From ZC4RG29 sp964521255 (GTDB lineage: Bacteria > Bacteroidota > Bacteroidia > Cytophagales > Cyclobacteriaceae), in the NCBI GenBank assembly GCA_964521255.1, contig CAZFRM010000013.1, positions 1-64,000 of the forward strand: DNA of 64,000 bases, given 5' to 3'. The position numbers and the translations under genes are program-made. Positions 26,376 to 35,162 of this stretch are shown here, piece after piece (within the stretch, counting starts at the first letter, position 1; each line of letters begins with the position of its first letter). The notes beneath the pieces were generated by a model. That model was not told where the DNA came from. It was given only the letters and a program-made list of their open reading frames with translations, and made no database searches.

Positions 26376-27584
26376 ATGACGGAATACCCAATCATTCTCT
26401 TCACTGCCATACTTCTTCTTGGCTACGGAATTTTCTCAAAGCTTGCTGAAAAGTCGCCCATTACCGCGCCCATGGTTTTTGTAACGGTTGGAATACTGGT
26501 CAGCCTTATGCCCATTGAAATTCTAAGAGAAGGAGAGAAAGCTCCGTATGTCAAAATATTGGCGGAGGTCACCCTTATGCTTGTGTTGTTTGTCGATGCC
26601 ACAACACTCAATCTTAAACGGCTTATCAAGGAAAGGCGATTACCCATGCGTCTTTTGGGGATTGGCCTTCCCTTAACTATGCTAGCGGGTGCTTTGATCG
26701 CACTACCATTGTTCCCCGAAGAAAATCGTTGGATACTTTTGCTAATGGCGCTTATCCTTTCTCCCACGGATGCTGCACTTGGTCAGGCAGTGGTTACCAG
26801 TCAGCAGGTTCCTGAAAAAGTCCGGCAAACAATCAATGTTGAGAGCGGACTGAATGATGGCATTGCGTTACCACCTATACTGATATGCATCGCAATTCTA
26901 TCAGCAAAGTCCGGAGGAGAAACCGGAACAGCATATTGGCTGACCTTTATCCTGAAGCAATTTGTTTACGGTCCCCTCATAGGAGGTTTAGTTGGATGGA
27001 TTGGAGGAAAGCTGGTAGAAGTATCTTCCCAACGTAGCTGGATGAATCACACCTTTCAACAACTAGCCTCTTTGTCACTGGCGATTCTGGCCTTCTCTCT
27101 TGCAGAATCGGTGCATGGCAACGGGTTCATCGCTGTATACTTTGCCGGCATGTTGTTAGGCACACAAACGGAAAAGATTCGTCAAACCATTCGGGAGTTT
27201 GGGGAAGCGGAAAGTCAGGCCATGGTACTTTTTATTTTTCTGCTCTTCGGCATGTTACTGGTTCCTATGTCTTATCCTTATTGGGACTGGCGTTCTTTTG
27301 TTTATGCTTTGCTAAGCCTTACTATAATTCGTATGATTCCCGTTGCCATTAGTCTTATCGGAACAGGATTGCCTCGACCTACTGTCTGGTTTATTGGCTG
27401 GTTCGGTCCACGGGGAATTGCCTCTGTTTTGTATTTGCTGATGGCCTTTCTTCGGCTGGGAAGGGAAGGCTATGAAAGAATGATTTCTGTTGTTACGTTA
27501 ACCGTAATGCTAAGCATTTTTCTGCACGGAATAACCGCAGTACCCTTTTCAAAACTTTTTCGGGAGGAAAAGACTGATTCTTAA
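26376..27584 (+). CDS. CPA1-family Na+(K+)/H+ antiporter (NhaP type)
   Basis: 402 residues with about twelve hydrophobic segments. The CPA1 core is clear: LMLVLFVDATTLNLKRL, the ND-type site LILSPTDAALGQAVVTSQQVP, then VESGLNDGIALPPILI and the late GWFGPRGIASVLYLL. The Asp in LNDG is the ion-binding residue. It exchanges Na+ or K+ for H+ across the inner membrane. No regulatory C-terminal domain is present, so this is the short form. It follows the SLC13 carrier by 66 bases; together they could couple Na+-driven anion import to the proton gradient. Confidence 0.87.
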   Translation: MTEYPIILFTAILLLGYGIFSKLAEKSPITAPMVFVTVGILVSLMPIEILREGEKAPYVKILAEVTLMLVLFVDATTLNLKRLIKERRLPMRLLGIGLPLTMLAGALIALPLFPEENRWILLLMALILSPTDAALGQAVVTSQQVPEKVRQTINVESGLNDGIALPPILICIAILSAKSGGETGTAYWLTFILKQFVYGPLIGGLVGWIGGKLVEVSSQRSWMNHTFQQLASLSLAILAFSLAESVHGNGFIAVYFAGMLLGTQTEKIRQTIREFGEAESQAMVLFIFLLFGMLLVPMSYPYWDWRSFVYALLSLTIIRMIPVAISLIGTGLPRPTVWFIGWFGPRGIASVLYLLMAFLRLGREGYERMISVVTLTVMLSIFLHGITAVPFSKLFREEKTDS

Positions 27585-27644
27585 TTTCACAGCCTTTCAC
27601 GAGCCGTCATTGTAAGCAAAGACATGTGTGTTGGAAAGCGTGGA

Positions 27645-27697
27645 GCGAACCTGCCTGCCTTGCCAGGTCCAACGCGTAGGCAGGCAGGTTTGTTCGC
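27645..27697. repeat. CTGCCTGCC hairpin element
   Basis: GCGAACCTGCCTGCCT (27645-27660) pairs with AGGCAGGCAGGTTTGTTCGC (27678-27697) apart from a four-base bulge. The same GGCAGGCAG arm occurs near 3285 and 30920. It belongs to the repeat cluster filling the 500-bp spacer 27585-28090. Confidence 0.65.
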
Positions 27698-27720
27698 ACA
27701 AGCTCGCCCACATCCACCAC

Positions 27721-27886
27721 TACCAATGACAAGAAATTTAATTGTTTGAAGTGTATCTTTTCCCACCCCCTACCCCCGCCAGCGGCATAGCCGTCAGACA
27801 GGGGGACAAGTGTGTGCATGTGAATGAGTGTGTGGCTGGATGTCATCTCAACTTTTTGTGCCGAAGGTTTTGAAACTCTGGATGAC
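27721..27886 (-). repeat. Long dispersed repeat R2, copy 1 (inverted relative to 30651-30799)
   Basis: About 165 bases that match the reverse complement of 30651-30799, including the shared blocks TTTAATTGTTTGAAGTGTAT, ATGTGAATGAGTGTGTGGCT and TTTTTGTGCCGAAGGTTTT. This copy has about 20 extra bases in the GC-rich middle. No protein is encoded. Confidence 0.8.
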
Positions 27887-27943
27887 GGCTTTGCCGGTGG
27901 CTTATGCCTGGCAGGCAGTGAATCCCAATCAAACGCAGGCATC

Positions 27944-28015
27944 GTCTTAAACAACTTAATCAAGGTAATCCCTGAATCCTACAAACCAGCCCGTCCGGCA
28001 GGTCACGGTTCAGAC
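27944..28015 (-). repeat. R1 repeat (72 bp), minus-strand copy
   Basis: Read on the minus strand it begins GTCTGAACCGTGACC and ends TTGATTAAGTTGTTTAAGAC. The ends form an imperfect inverted repeat (GTCTGAAC/GTTTAAGAC). Two further copies lie at 43384-43453 and 54514-54581. Confidence 0.8.
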
Positions 28016-28038
28016 AGTCCAACTATCCATAAATACAA

Positions 28039-28067
28039 AGGGCGGAAGTCATCATAACCTCCGCCCT
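28039..28067 (-). terminator. Terminator of the DUF4136/barrel operon
   Basis: AGGGCGGAAG (28039-28048) pairs with CCTCCGCCCT (28058-28067), one mismatch, nine-base loop; on the minus strand it is followed by TTTGTATTT. Confidence 0.75.
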
Positions 28068-28090
28068 AAATGATCACAGTAACGTTGGGG

Positions 28091-28684
28091 CTATCTTATA
28101 AAAGCAAACCCAACATTTAACGTGAAATACGATTGTGTTGTATCTAAATCACCACCTGCCGCAAAGCCGTTATAATATTTGGCAGCAACATGGATGGCCG
28201 TTACATCATTTAATATAAACTGAACACCTATTTCTGGTTGTAAGGCAAAATTCCAGGCATCAACTTCCACCGTATATAAATTCATGTTCGTATTTCTCAA
28301 CGAGTAAATCGTTCCTACGCCCAGTCCAAAAAACGGATTCACCGCTTCGCCTGGTTTCAGATAATATGCTCCCGTGAGCAGCATTGGCCAGTGATTGCTG
28401 TAGCGGTATTGCTTGCCGGAAAGCGACACGTTGTCAACCGTATAGGTATCGTATGCCTTGTCCTCGTAAAATACATTCCATCCTAAACTGAATCCTACAC
28501 CGACGTTGGGCTGAACCATTTTGTGATAGTCAATCGTAATGCCTCTGAAGCTCGGCTGGCCGATATAGTCACCGAGATCGCCGGTACCAAATCCAATAGA
28601 ATAGGTGAAAGCCGTATTGTTTTGTGCATACAATGCACCTATTGAACAAAGGCAGATAAATGTTATTAAAAATATTTTTTTCAT
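28091..28684 (-). CDS. Outer-membrane beta-barrel protein
   Basis: 197 residues: signal peptide ending at LYAQ (about residue 21), then eight-strand-barrel-like repeats (VGVGFSLGWNVFYEDKAYDT, FFGLGVGTIYSLRNTNMN, FALQPEIGVQFILND, YFTLNVGFAFIR). The terminal residues fit a barrel, the last being Arg after FAFI. Lengths of this kind fit OmpW- or OmpA-like barrels, but no specific family was recognised. It follows a DUF4136 lipoprotein by 13 bases; the two form an operon ended by the hairpin at 28039-28067. Confidence 0.65.
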   Translation of the reverse strand: MKKIFLITFICLCSIGALYAQNNTAFTYSIGFGTGDLGDYIGQPSFRGITIDYHKMVQPNVGVGFSLGWNVFYEDKAYDTYTVDNVSLSGKQYRYSNHWPMLLTGAYYLKPGEAVNPFFGLGVGTIYSLRNTNMNLYTVEVDAWNFALQPEIGVQFILNDVTAIHVAAKYYNGFAAGGDLDTTQSYFTLNVGFAFIR

Positions 28685-28697
28685 GGGTTGATTTGCA

Positions 28698-29303
28698 TTA
28701 GTTGATGTTCAAATAGGGGGATTGCTTAAATGACTGCTTGATGCTCTCCGTTACCCGGTTGATGTTGTAGTTACCGGTAAACAATCCGTTCGCTGCTGAG
28801 ATCCACACGGCAGGCGATTTATTAATTGGACTTTCACTTGCCATGCTGGGATCGGAGATAGTCATGACCATCGTGCCGGTTGTGTAGCTGCTAATTGTGT
28901 AATAGGGTGGATAATACCAACCATACCAGCCGCCGTACCACCAGTCGTACCAATAGCTGTAAAAATAAGTAGTGGATTCAATTGCGGCGGGTGTAAGAAG
29001 TACATCTGGATTTTCGTCTATACCAACCCGATCCCATCCCAGGGATTCCATATTGTCTTCTATAGATGCCAGTATGTCATCAGCAAAAATTTCTCTCATG
29101 TACACAAAACTTGTGTCTCCATCATCGATATCTACATCGATTACGATTCTGTCCGGCATAGCATAGGTGCTCTTGCTTTGAAAGTCATACTCTTCGTTGA
29201 ATGTAGTGTACACAACATCCGCGTCTTCTACATACTCAGCACCTCCGGGATAACATCCCCCCAGCAAAAGCATAGATGCTACAGTAATAAGGATTTTTTT
29301 CAT
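28698..29303 (-). CDS. DUF4136-type lipoprotein
   Basis: 201 residues with lipobox Cys17 (LLGGCYPGG). A DUF4136-like domain follows: VVYTTFNEEYDFQSKSTYAM, ILASIEDNMESLGWDRVGID then ENPDVLL, and GTMVMTISDPSMASESPIN. A Trp/Tyr-rich loop (YSYWYDWWYGGWYGWYYPPY, about 112-131) is unusual and probably surface-exposed. First gene of an operon with the barrel protein downstream. Function unknown; paralogous to 2204-2758 and 36151-36714. Confidence 0.7.
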   Translation of the reverse strand: MKKILITVASMLLLGGCYPGGAEYVEDADVVYTTFNEEYDFQSKSTYAMPDRIVIDVDIDDGDTSFVYMREIFADDILASIEDNMESLGWDRVGIDENPDVLLTPAAIESTTYFYSYWYDWWYGGWYGWYYPPYYTISSYTTGTMVMTISDPSMASESPINKSPAVWISAANGLFTGNYNINRVTESIKQSFKQSPYLNIN

Positions 29304-29470
29304 ATATAATTGGTTTTGATTTTGATATGCAAGTAAATGATTTTTGCCAAAATTATTTAAGGTTATTAACCTGATTTTAATCAGTTTGTTTACCTGGTTT
29401 AAGTATTTATTTGTAAGAAATATAATGTTAATTTCTCCAAATTATTCAAATCAAAAATACCCCTATTTAT

Positions 29471-30550
29471 ATGAATCCCGAGCAAAACCCCGGCGCAGAT
29501 AAGTTGCCACAAAACCCTGTGGTGCACCATGCCATACAATTATTAGCATTAGCCCTGCTTTTGGTGTGGTGCTTTAAGATTCTTGAACCCTTTATTACAC
29601 TGTTGGTATGGGGATCGGTATTAGCGGTAACCCTTTACCCACTTCATACAATGTTGAAAAGAAAATTAAAGGATCGTAACGGTTTGTCGGCCACTATTAT
29701 TACGGTGCTGTTGCTGCTCCTTATTATAGGTCCTGCTGTATGGTTACTCCTGGCAACGGTTGATGAATTCAAAGAATTAGGTCAAGCATATAGGGCTGGT
29801 GAACTTTCCATACCGCCTCCTGCTGAAAAAGTTAAGGATTGGCCGTTGATTGGAAAACCAGTCTACGGGTATTGGTCGGAGGCCTCAAAAGATTTTTCTG
29901 AGATGGTGTCCAGGCATCGTGAAGAAGTAAAATCGGTCTTAGTCAGTCTCTTTGGCTTGATGAGGAGCACAGGCAAAGGCATTTTGCTATTTACGTTGTC
30001 GATAATAATAGGTGGTGTCTTGCTTGCTTACGCTAAATCCGCCGGAGATTTTGCCCGATCGCTAATGATAAGGTTGGTAGGTGCAACAGGAGAGCACCTT
30101 GCAGATTCCGCCGAGTTAACCGTCAGGAATGTTGCTAAAGGTGTGTTGGGCGTGGCTGTCATTCAATCCATACTCGCAGGTATAGGGCTTGTTGTTGCAG
30201 GTGTTCCATTTGCAGGATTGTGGATTTTGGTTTGTCTTATCCTTGCTATTGTGCAGATCGGGATTCTCCCGGTTTCAATAGGAGTAATAATTTATATCTG
30301 GAGTGCTGCAGATACATTAACGGCAACCCTTCTTACTATTTGGATGATCGTTGTAGGTATCAGCGATAATATCCTCAAACCGATTTTGTTGGGTAAGGGA
30401 GCCCCTGCGCCAATGCTCATCGTGTTTTTAGGGGCTATTGGCGGCTTTATCTTCTCCGGATTTATTGGTCTTTTTACCGGTGCTATTGTACTAACACTTG
30501 GATATAAAATGGTAATGGCCTGGCTCAAGCCTGTTCAAAGCGATCAGTAG
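29471..30550 (+). CDS. AI-2E family permease (first copy)
   Basis: 359 residues with about eight membrane helices in the AI-2E layout: N-terminal hairpin (LLLVWCFKILEPFITLLVWG), a large amphipathic loop (about 100-165), then AVIQSILAGIGLVVAGVPFA and the family end SDNILKPILLGKGAPAPMLI with IGGFIFSGFIGLFTGAIVL. The family name derives from TqsA of E. coli; most members are of unknown substrate, so autoinducer-2 export should not be assumed. A paralogue lies at 52523-53644. Single gene, divergent from the DUF4136 operon. Confidence 0.85.
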   Translation: MNPEQNPGADKLPQNPVVHHAIQLLALALLLVWCFKILEPFITLLVWGSVLAVTLYPLHTMLKRKLKDRNGLSATIITVLLLLLIIGPAVWLLLATVDEFKELGQAYRAGELSIPPPAEKVKDWPLIGKPVYGYWSEASKDFSEMVSRHREEVKSVLVSLFGLMRSTGKGILLFTLSIIIGGVLLAYAKSAGDFARSLMIRLVGATGEHLADSAELTVRNVAKGVLGVAVIQSILAGIGLVVAGVPFAGLWILVCLILAIVQIGILPVSIGVIIYIWSAADTLTATLLTIWMIVVGISDNILKPILLGKGAPAPMLIVFLGAIGGFIFSGFIGLFTGAIVLTLGYKMVMAWLKPVQSDQ

Positions 30551-30650
30551 AATTCATTGTGTTGAAGATGGTGAGTTCTTTCGAGAGTTATCTCTTTCAA
30601 AAACGTCTCTAACGAAGAACGAATTCAAAGCAAAACCCACTACTAAACCT

Positions 30651-30799
30651 GTCGTCCTGAGTTTGAAAACCTTCGGCACAAAAAGTTGAAATGACATCCA
30701 GCCACACACTCATTCACATGCACACACTTGTCCCCCGCTGGCGGGGGGAGGGGGTGGAAAACGATACACTTCAAACAATTAAATTTCTTGTTATTGGTA
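30651..30799 (+). repeat. Long dispersed repeat R2, copy 2
   Basis: Plus-strand copy of the repeat at 27721-27886, inverted relative to it, so that the two copies bracket 2.76 kb with three genes. The copies differ mainly in the GC-rich middle (CCCGCTGGCGGGGGGAGGGG here). Confidence 0.8.
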
Positions 30800-30941
30800 G
30801 GCAGGGGATCTCCCAATGGTTTGCAGAATCGCATCAAGAAGATGTTCCCTTCGAAAGTAACGGCTATGTTCTTAGCGGATACTAACGATTGGAGTATGCT
30901 TTCATTCCGGGGGATCCCCTGCCTATGCCGGCAGGCAGGTT
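30797..30941. repeat. GGCAGGGGATC inverted-repeat element
   Basis: TAGGCAGGGGATCTCCC (30798-30814) pairs with GGGGGATCCCCTGCCTA (about 30909-30925) across about 94 bases, and GGCAGGCAGG follows. The enclosed bases are open in two frames but match no family I know. With R2 copy 2 and about 80 further bases it fills the 470-bp spacer before 31019. Confidence 0.55.
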
Positions 30942-31018
30942 CATACGCGGAAACCAGGCGCTGCGACCCTTCCCGCTAGTAGTCGGGCAGACAGGATGAC
31001 AGGTTAAGAGAGTGGTTT

Positions 31019-31909
31019 TTATTGCGTGCTATCCATACTCACTATTTTAGTGCGGATTGCACTTACTTTTTCGCTTAGTTCGTTAACCACTGCGTCATTC
31101 ATCAGTTCAATTCCCCTGTTGTTGGCGATCTTTTCATCGACATTGAGCTTGTTGTAAACACTAATTAATTCTTCAAATGCCATAGCATAATAAGGGTAGT
31201 TTGGATTCATGTCCGGATTTAACGGGTCGCCTATTGTTTTTAAAAAAGCGTAAATATTTTCTACGTTTTTCTTTTGAGCCAGTACCAGTTTGAACAGCGG
31301 AATTAATTTCTGCGTACGTTCGTCATCAGGTAACATATCTTTTGGGTACGATTCAATGACGCCTAAAGCAAGGTGAAGGTTTTCAATTTGAAAACCAGCC
31401 ATGGCAATACCTACCAGCTTCTCCCGCGCAGTACCCTGAAGCGCTGTTGTTGATTTTTCAAACAACTCATTGATAACGGTCTTGACAGAATCATTTTGTG
31501 CGATGTTGTCATGATAACGTTTTGATAAAAATTCAAGTATGTTCTGTTCAATACCAATGGCCCGGCTTAATTCATGAGCAGCGGCGAACAACTCCCTCGT
31601 ATTGGCGCTTTGCTTATAAGCAACACTGTAATTGAGATCGGAAAGATAAATACCGAGATTAGCGGCAGCTTTAACATGATCGTTGGCATAACTGGGGTAG
31701 TTCAGCGGATTATTCATAAGGCTGGCATTGAATTCGGCTGATGTTGCCTGAAGTTGTGCCGCTGCCTCTGCCGGAGCTTTCAGGTTGCTGAAGAATGCAT
31801 TCCGTTCAATAGTAAAAGCTTGAGAAACCTCATCATCCGTAGCCTCTTGTTTTTTCTGACAAGCCAACAGGATGGTGGCAACGGAAAGAACACTGATTAA
31901 TTTTTTCAT
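31019..31909 (-). CDS. Large helical lipoprotein, paralogue 1
   Basis: 296 residues with lipobox Cys17 (ILLACQKK). The mature protein is nearly all helix, with phrases shared with the gene at 34093-34971: AAQLQATSAEFNASLMNNP, AAANLGIYLSDLNYSVAYKQ, EKLVGIAMAGFQIENLHLAL and NPNYPYYAMAFEELISVYNK. I do not recognise the family. The similarity is continuous over the whole length, so the two arose by duplication. Anchored to the outer or inner membrane; function unknown. Confidence 0.65.
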   Translation of the reverse strand: MKKLISVLSVATILLACQKKQEATDDEVSQAFTIERNAFFSNLKAPAEAAAQLQATSAEFNASLMNNPLNYPSYANDHVKAAANLGIYLSDLNYSVAYKQSANTRELFAAAHELSRAIGIEQNILEFLSKRYHDNIAQNDSVKTVINELFEKSTTALQGTAREKLVGIAMAGFQIENLHLALGVIESYPKDMLPDDERTQKLIPLFKLVLAQKKNVENIYAFLKTIGDPLNPDMNPNYPYYAMAFEELISVYNKLNVDEKIANNRGIELMNDAVVNELSEKVSAIRTKIVSMDSTQ

Positions 31910-32081
31910 GTGAGGTAGTTTTTTGACGTGGAAAGGTGATATAAAGAAATCAACTATGGAAATATTTCATCTGTTTAGTCAGATAAAATAATTAAACTTT
32001 TAGATTGCTGAAAGGAAATGTTATCGTTGATACCCGGTTAATCATATTTGCATGGGTCTTGACGAGTAAACGATCAGAATT

Positions 32082-32804
32082 ATGAAAGTTCTTCTTACTA
32101 TCCTGTTTTTAGCCATCAACCTTTCACAAGGGAGAGGCCAGGTTCTTATCTCTCTCTTACTAGGGGATAATCTTAACACCGGCAAAATTGAATTTGGGCT
32201 GGATGGCGGCGTGAACTTTCCAGACATTCGTGGATTGGAGGATGGCAGTATGAAAGCCAATTTTAATCTTGGGTTTTACTTCGATATCAAAACGAAGAAT
32301 CCAAACCTTATGATTCATACAGGTGTGTTGGTCAAGTCCTCTTTGGGTTCCTCAGGTCTTCCCGTCTATTCATTAAATGACGCCGACCTTGATAATGTTT
32401 TTGCCAACGGTGAGGTGAGAAGAAAAATTAATTATTTCAATGTACCCATTGGTTTGAAATACAAATTCAAAAATAATATTTACGTGGAGGGATGTATTAT
32501 GCCGGCCCTTCGCCATAAGGCATACGATATCTTTTCCGCCAGTGTTGTTGATAAGGATGACCTTGAACATAAAGTCGATATTCGTGATCAGATACATCCC
32601 TTGGACTTTGGGCTGATCGGAGGCGTTGGTTACCGGTTAATGGGAGGAAATGGAATGAACTTAACGTTACGCTATTATTATGGACTGGTGGACGTTGTCA
32701 TTGACGATTCAACACCAGATCAATACAATACATCTTTGTATTTGGCGGTAGGTATACCAATTGGTGCAGGAAAAGCAAAAGAAAAAAGGGAAAATAAAAA
32801 CTAA
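32082..32804 (+). CDS. Outer-membrane beta-barrel protein, PorT-like
   Basis: 240 residues with a signal peptide ending near GRGQ (about residue 20). The mature part begins with a glycine-rich strand (KIEFGLDGGVNFPDIRGLED) and contains KINYFNVPIGLKYKFKNNIY then VEGCIMPALRH, and GLIGGVGYRLMGGNGMNLTL then RYYYGLVDV, typical of PorT/outer_beta-barrel domains of Bacteroidota. It points away from the neighbouring genes and lies between the two lipoprotein paralogues. The role is unknown; the domain class covers general envelope barrels. Confidence 0.7.
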   Translation: MKVLLTILFLAINLSQGRGQVLISLLLGDNLNTGKIEFGLDGGVNFPDIRGLEDGSMKANFNLGFYFDIKTKNPNLMIHTGVLVKSSLGSSGLPVYSLNDADLDNVFANGEVRRKINYFNVPIGLKYKFKNNIYVEGCIMPALRHKAYDIFSASVVDKDDLEHKVDIRDQIHPLDFGLIGGVGYRLMGGNGMNLTLRYYYGLVDVVIDDSTPDQYNTSLYLAVGIPIGAGKAKEKRENKN

Positions 32805-32826
32805 CGCTTATTCTATTTCGCTGATC

Positions 32827-33948
32827 TTAAAGGCCAAATCGATATTGAAGGCCCGCGATGATTTGATTACGTGAACCTAAAAATCCATATTCAAAACGCA
32901 CCATCCAATGCTTGTTATATTGGTATTGCGATCCAACAATGAAATTCCACATGTCCTTCGGGCGTTTATCCAATGAATATTGCACGGTTGCATGATCCTC
33001 ATCATTTAATGCCTGGTCAAGCCCCGTTAAGAAATTCCCAGCTCTTTCCAGCGCACGGTTAGCTGTTTCATATTTCGCAACGTTGATAGGATTTTTCTGT
33101 TCTGCGGGGGTTAGCCCTTCCCACCAGGTATCCACTTGCTGATGAATATCTCCGACTTTTTGTATGCCGTTGTCTACCCTGGCCTGTAGCCCATCTGTGT
33201 CAATGACATCACTCATTTGAACTGAACCCTCGGTTCCTGTATTGAGTTTTAAACGAAAACCGCCCACCCAAATGGCAACATTACTTTCCGGCTTTTTGAG
33301 TTTAAAAGATTTTCCAAACCGGGGACCAAATACAAAAGCAAAGGCGGGCTTGTCAAGTTCCGCAATATCATTCCACGTAAAATTCATATCCAGCGCCATC
33401 CAGCCTCCTCCAATTCCTACGGTCGGGGTCAATCCAAAACCCATCGTTGTAGCTTCAAACGATGCTTTGGAGTTAAGGGAGAGCACATTATTCCAGTTTC
33501 CATCCGCATCCGGCACATACACGCCAAAGTCCACAGTGGTGGAGGGGCTGGCTTGTGCAAAAATCCCATAGACATTTAAGAACGGGAATAACCAAATATC
33601 CGGTCTGATGTTCACACCGGATGCCTCCGAAACCGCATTATCAAATCTGATTACCTCACTTAGATCCTGCATCGGGCCGTGGTTAAAACCAACCTTTAGA
33701 TTTTCAATTATGAGATCGGATTTTTGCCATATATAGTTTACACCCAGTCCGGCAGAGTATGGAAGATTGAATCCCAGTTTGGTGGCCTTATCACCCCAAA
33801 TGGGAAGCGCGTAAGGATAGTCCGATTGTTTCAGGCTATCAATAGCTTCAGCATTTTTTTTTCCGACTTCCTTATTTGAATAGACCTGTGCATGCAGCGT
33901 CAAACTGGTAAGGAGAAAAAAGGAGAGGATAAGTTTTTTCATCGTCAT
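32827..33948 (-). CDS. Outer-membrane protein of unknown function (DUF6588-like)
   Basis: 373 residues; Met1 or Met3 could start, and a signal peptide ends at LHAQ. The mature protein has an N-terminal barrel half (AGLGVNYIWQKSDLIIENLK, WLFPFLNVYGIFAQASPSTT, GIGGGWMALDMNFTWND) and a C-terminal segment with a helical insertion (about 255-315, ARVDNGIQKVGDIHQQVDTW) before the final strands ending NQIIAGLQYRFGL. This resembles the DUF6588-type set of proteins, from memory of the layout and not a search. Terminal Leu instead of Phe. Confidence 0.55.
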   Translation of the reverse strand: MTMKKLILSFFLLTSLTLHAQVYSNKEVGKKNAEAIDSLKQSDYPYALPIWGDKATKLGFNLPYSAGLGVNYIWQKSDLIIENLKVGFNHGPMQDLSEVIRFDNAVSEASGVNIRPDIWLFPFLNVYGIFAQASPSTTVDFGVYVPDADGNWNNVLSLNSKASFEATTMGFGLTPTVGIGGGWMALDMNFTWNDIAELDKPAFAFVFGPRFGKSFKLKKPESNVAIWVGGFRLKLNTGTEGSVQMSDVIDTDGLQARVDNGIQKVGDIHQQVDTWWEGLTPAEQKNPINVAKYETANRALERAGNFLTGLDQALNDEDHATVQYSLDKRPKDMWNFIVGSQYQYNKHWMVRFEYGFLGSRNQIIAGLQYRFGL

Positions 33949-34030
33949 GATAAGTTATAAAATTCACTGACTTGTGAATAAAATTCAAATTGTTCACGAA
34001 AAGGCAATCTAGCGAATGGTAGCAAGAGTA

Positions 34031-34067
34031 AAAAAGAAGAGGCCGCCCAAAAAAAGCAGCCTCTTCT
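34031..34067 (-). terminator. Rho-independent terminator of the second lipoprotein gene
   Basis: AGAAGAGGC (34035-34043) pairs exactly with GCCTCTTCT (34059-34067). On the minus strand the stem is followed by TTTTTTAC, so it ends the gene stopping at 34093. Confidence 0.8.
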
Positions 34068-34092
34068 CTTACTTTTACATAGTCCATTCCTG

Positions 34093-34971
34093 TTATTCAG
34101 CTGATACAACCTTATTGCGGATGGCATCTATTTTTGTTCTTAGTTCTGCTGCCACTGCATCACTCAATAATTGATCACCTTGATTGTCAGCTATCTTTTC
34201 ATCTACGTTTAGCCTATTGTATACATCAATCAGCTCCTGGTATGCATTGGCATAATAAGGATAATTTGGATTTTTATCCGGATCGGAAGGATCTGCAATC
34301 GATTTCAGATAGTCATATGTTATTTGCACATTGTTTTTTTGCTTCAATAAAACCTGAAAGATCGGCACAAGAATATTCATACGAACATCAGTAGGCAGCA
34401 TGTCCTTAGGAAAAGATTCGATTGCACCTGAGGCAAGGTGGAGATTTTCAATCTGGTAGCCGGCCATTGCAATGCCTACCAGCTTTTCGCGATCAGTGTC
34501 TCGTAAATCCTTCGTTGCCTTTGCATAGAGGTTTTCAATAACAGTTTTTGCTGAGTCGTTATTGGCGAGGTTATCAGCATAACGTTTTGCCAGTAATTCT
34601 AATACACCGGCTTCTATACCAACGGCTTTGCTTAACTCATGTGCTGCGTTGAATAATTCTTTTGTATTAGCACTTTGCGTGTAGGCAACACTATAGTTTA
34701 AATCAGAAAGATACACGCCTAAATTAGCGGCAGCTTTTACCTGATCATTCATGTATTGAGTATATTTTTTCGGATCATTCATTAAAGCAGGATTAAACTC
34801 AACTGCGGTGGCCTGCAATTGAGCAGCTACCTCAGCCGGGTCCTGAAGGTTATCAAAGAAAACCTCCCGTTCTTTAATGAAGCCTTCATCTGAGTTTTCT
34901 GTACTTTCCTTGCTCTTTTGGCATGACACAATCACTGACGCGATGAATAGAATAAACAATAGTCTTTTCAT
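34093..34971 (-). CDS. Large helical lipoprotein, paralogue 2
   Basis: 292 residues from the ATG at 34971; an upstream in-frame start at 34992 would put seven charged residues before the signal. Lipobox Cys17 (VIVSCQKS). The helical body aligns along its full length with the gene at 31019-31909, including AAANLGVYLSDLNYSVAYTQ, ANTKELFNAAHELSKAVGIE, KLVGIAMAGYQIENLHLAS and NPNYPYYANAYQELIDVYNR. Family not recognised. Two barrel genes separate the paralogues, one on each strand, so the duplication is not a simple tandem pair. Confidence 0.65.
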   Translation of the reverse strand: MKRLLFILFIASVIVSCQKSKESTENSDEGFIKEREVFFDNLQDPAEVAAQLQATAVEFNPALMNDPKKYTQYMNDQVKAAANLGVYLSDLNYSVAYTQSANTKELFNAAHELSKAVGIEAGVLELLAKRYADNLANNDSAKTVIENLYAKATKDLRDTDREKLVGIAMAGYQIENLHLASGAIESFPKDMLPTDVRMNILVPIFQVLLKQKNNVQITYDYLKSIADPSDPDKNPNYPYYANAYQELIDVYNRLNVDEKIADNQGDQLLSDAVAAELRTKIDAIRNKVVSAE

Positions 34972-35069
34972 TTCTTTAAGTTTAAGGCCCAATATATATA
35001 AGAATTTAAATAGTTGAAATATTCACTGAATTAAAGCCTATTTTAAATCAGTTTATGGAAAATATTAAC

Positions 35070-35107
35070 AAAAAACTCCAGCAAATAACATCATCTTAAT
35101 GCTGGAG
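35070..35107 (-). terminator. Terminator of the minus-strand gene ending at 35163
   Basis: CTCCAGCA (35076-35083) pairs with TGCTGGAG (35100-35107); on the minus strand it is followed by TTTTTTG. Confidence 0.75.
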
Positions 35108-35162
35108 CGTTGCAGGCAAAGTCTCCTGGCGTTTCTTTTATCGGCATCTTCACAGTGTTGGG

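Noticed and set aside
30816..30975. Frames open inside the GGCAGGGGATC repeat
   Set aside because: Two overlapping frames are open simultaneously and neither has a start or family match; repeat composition explains it.
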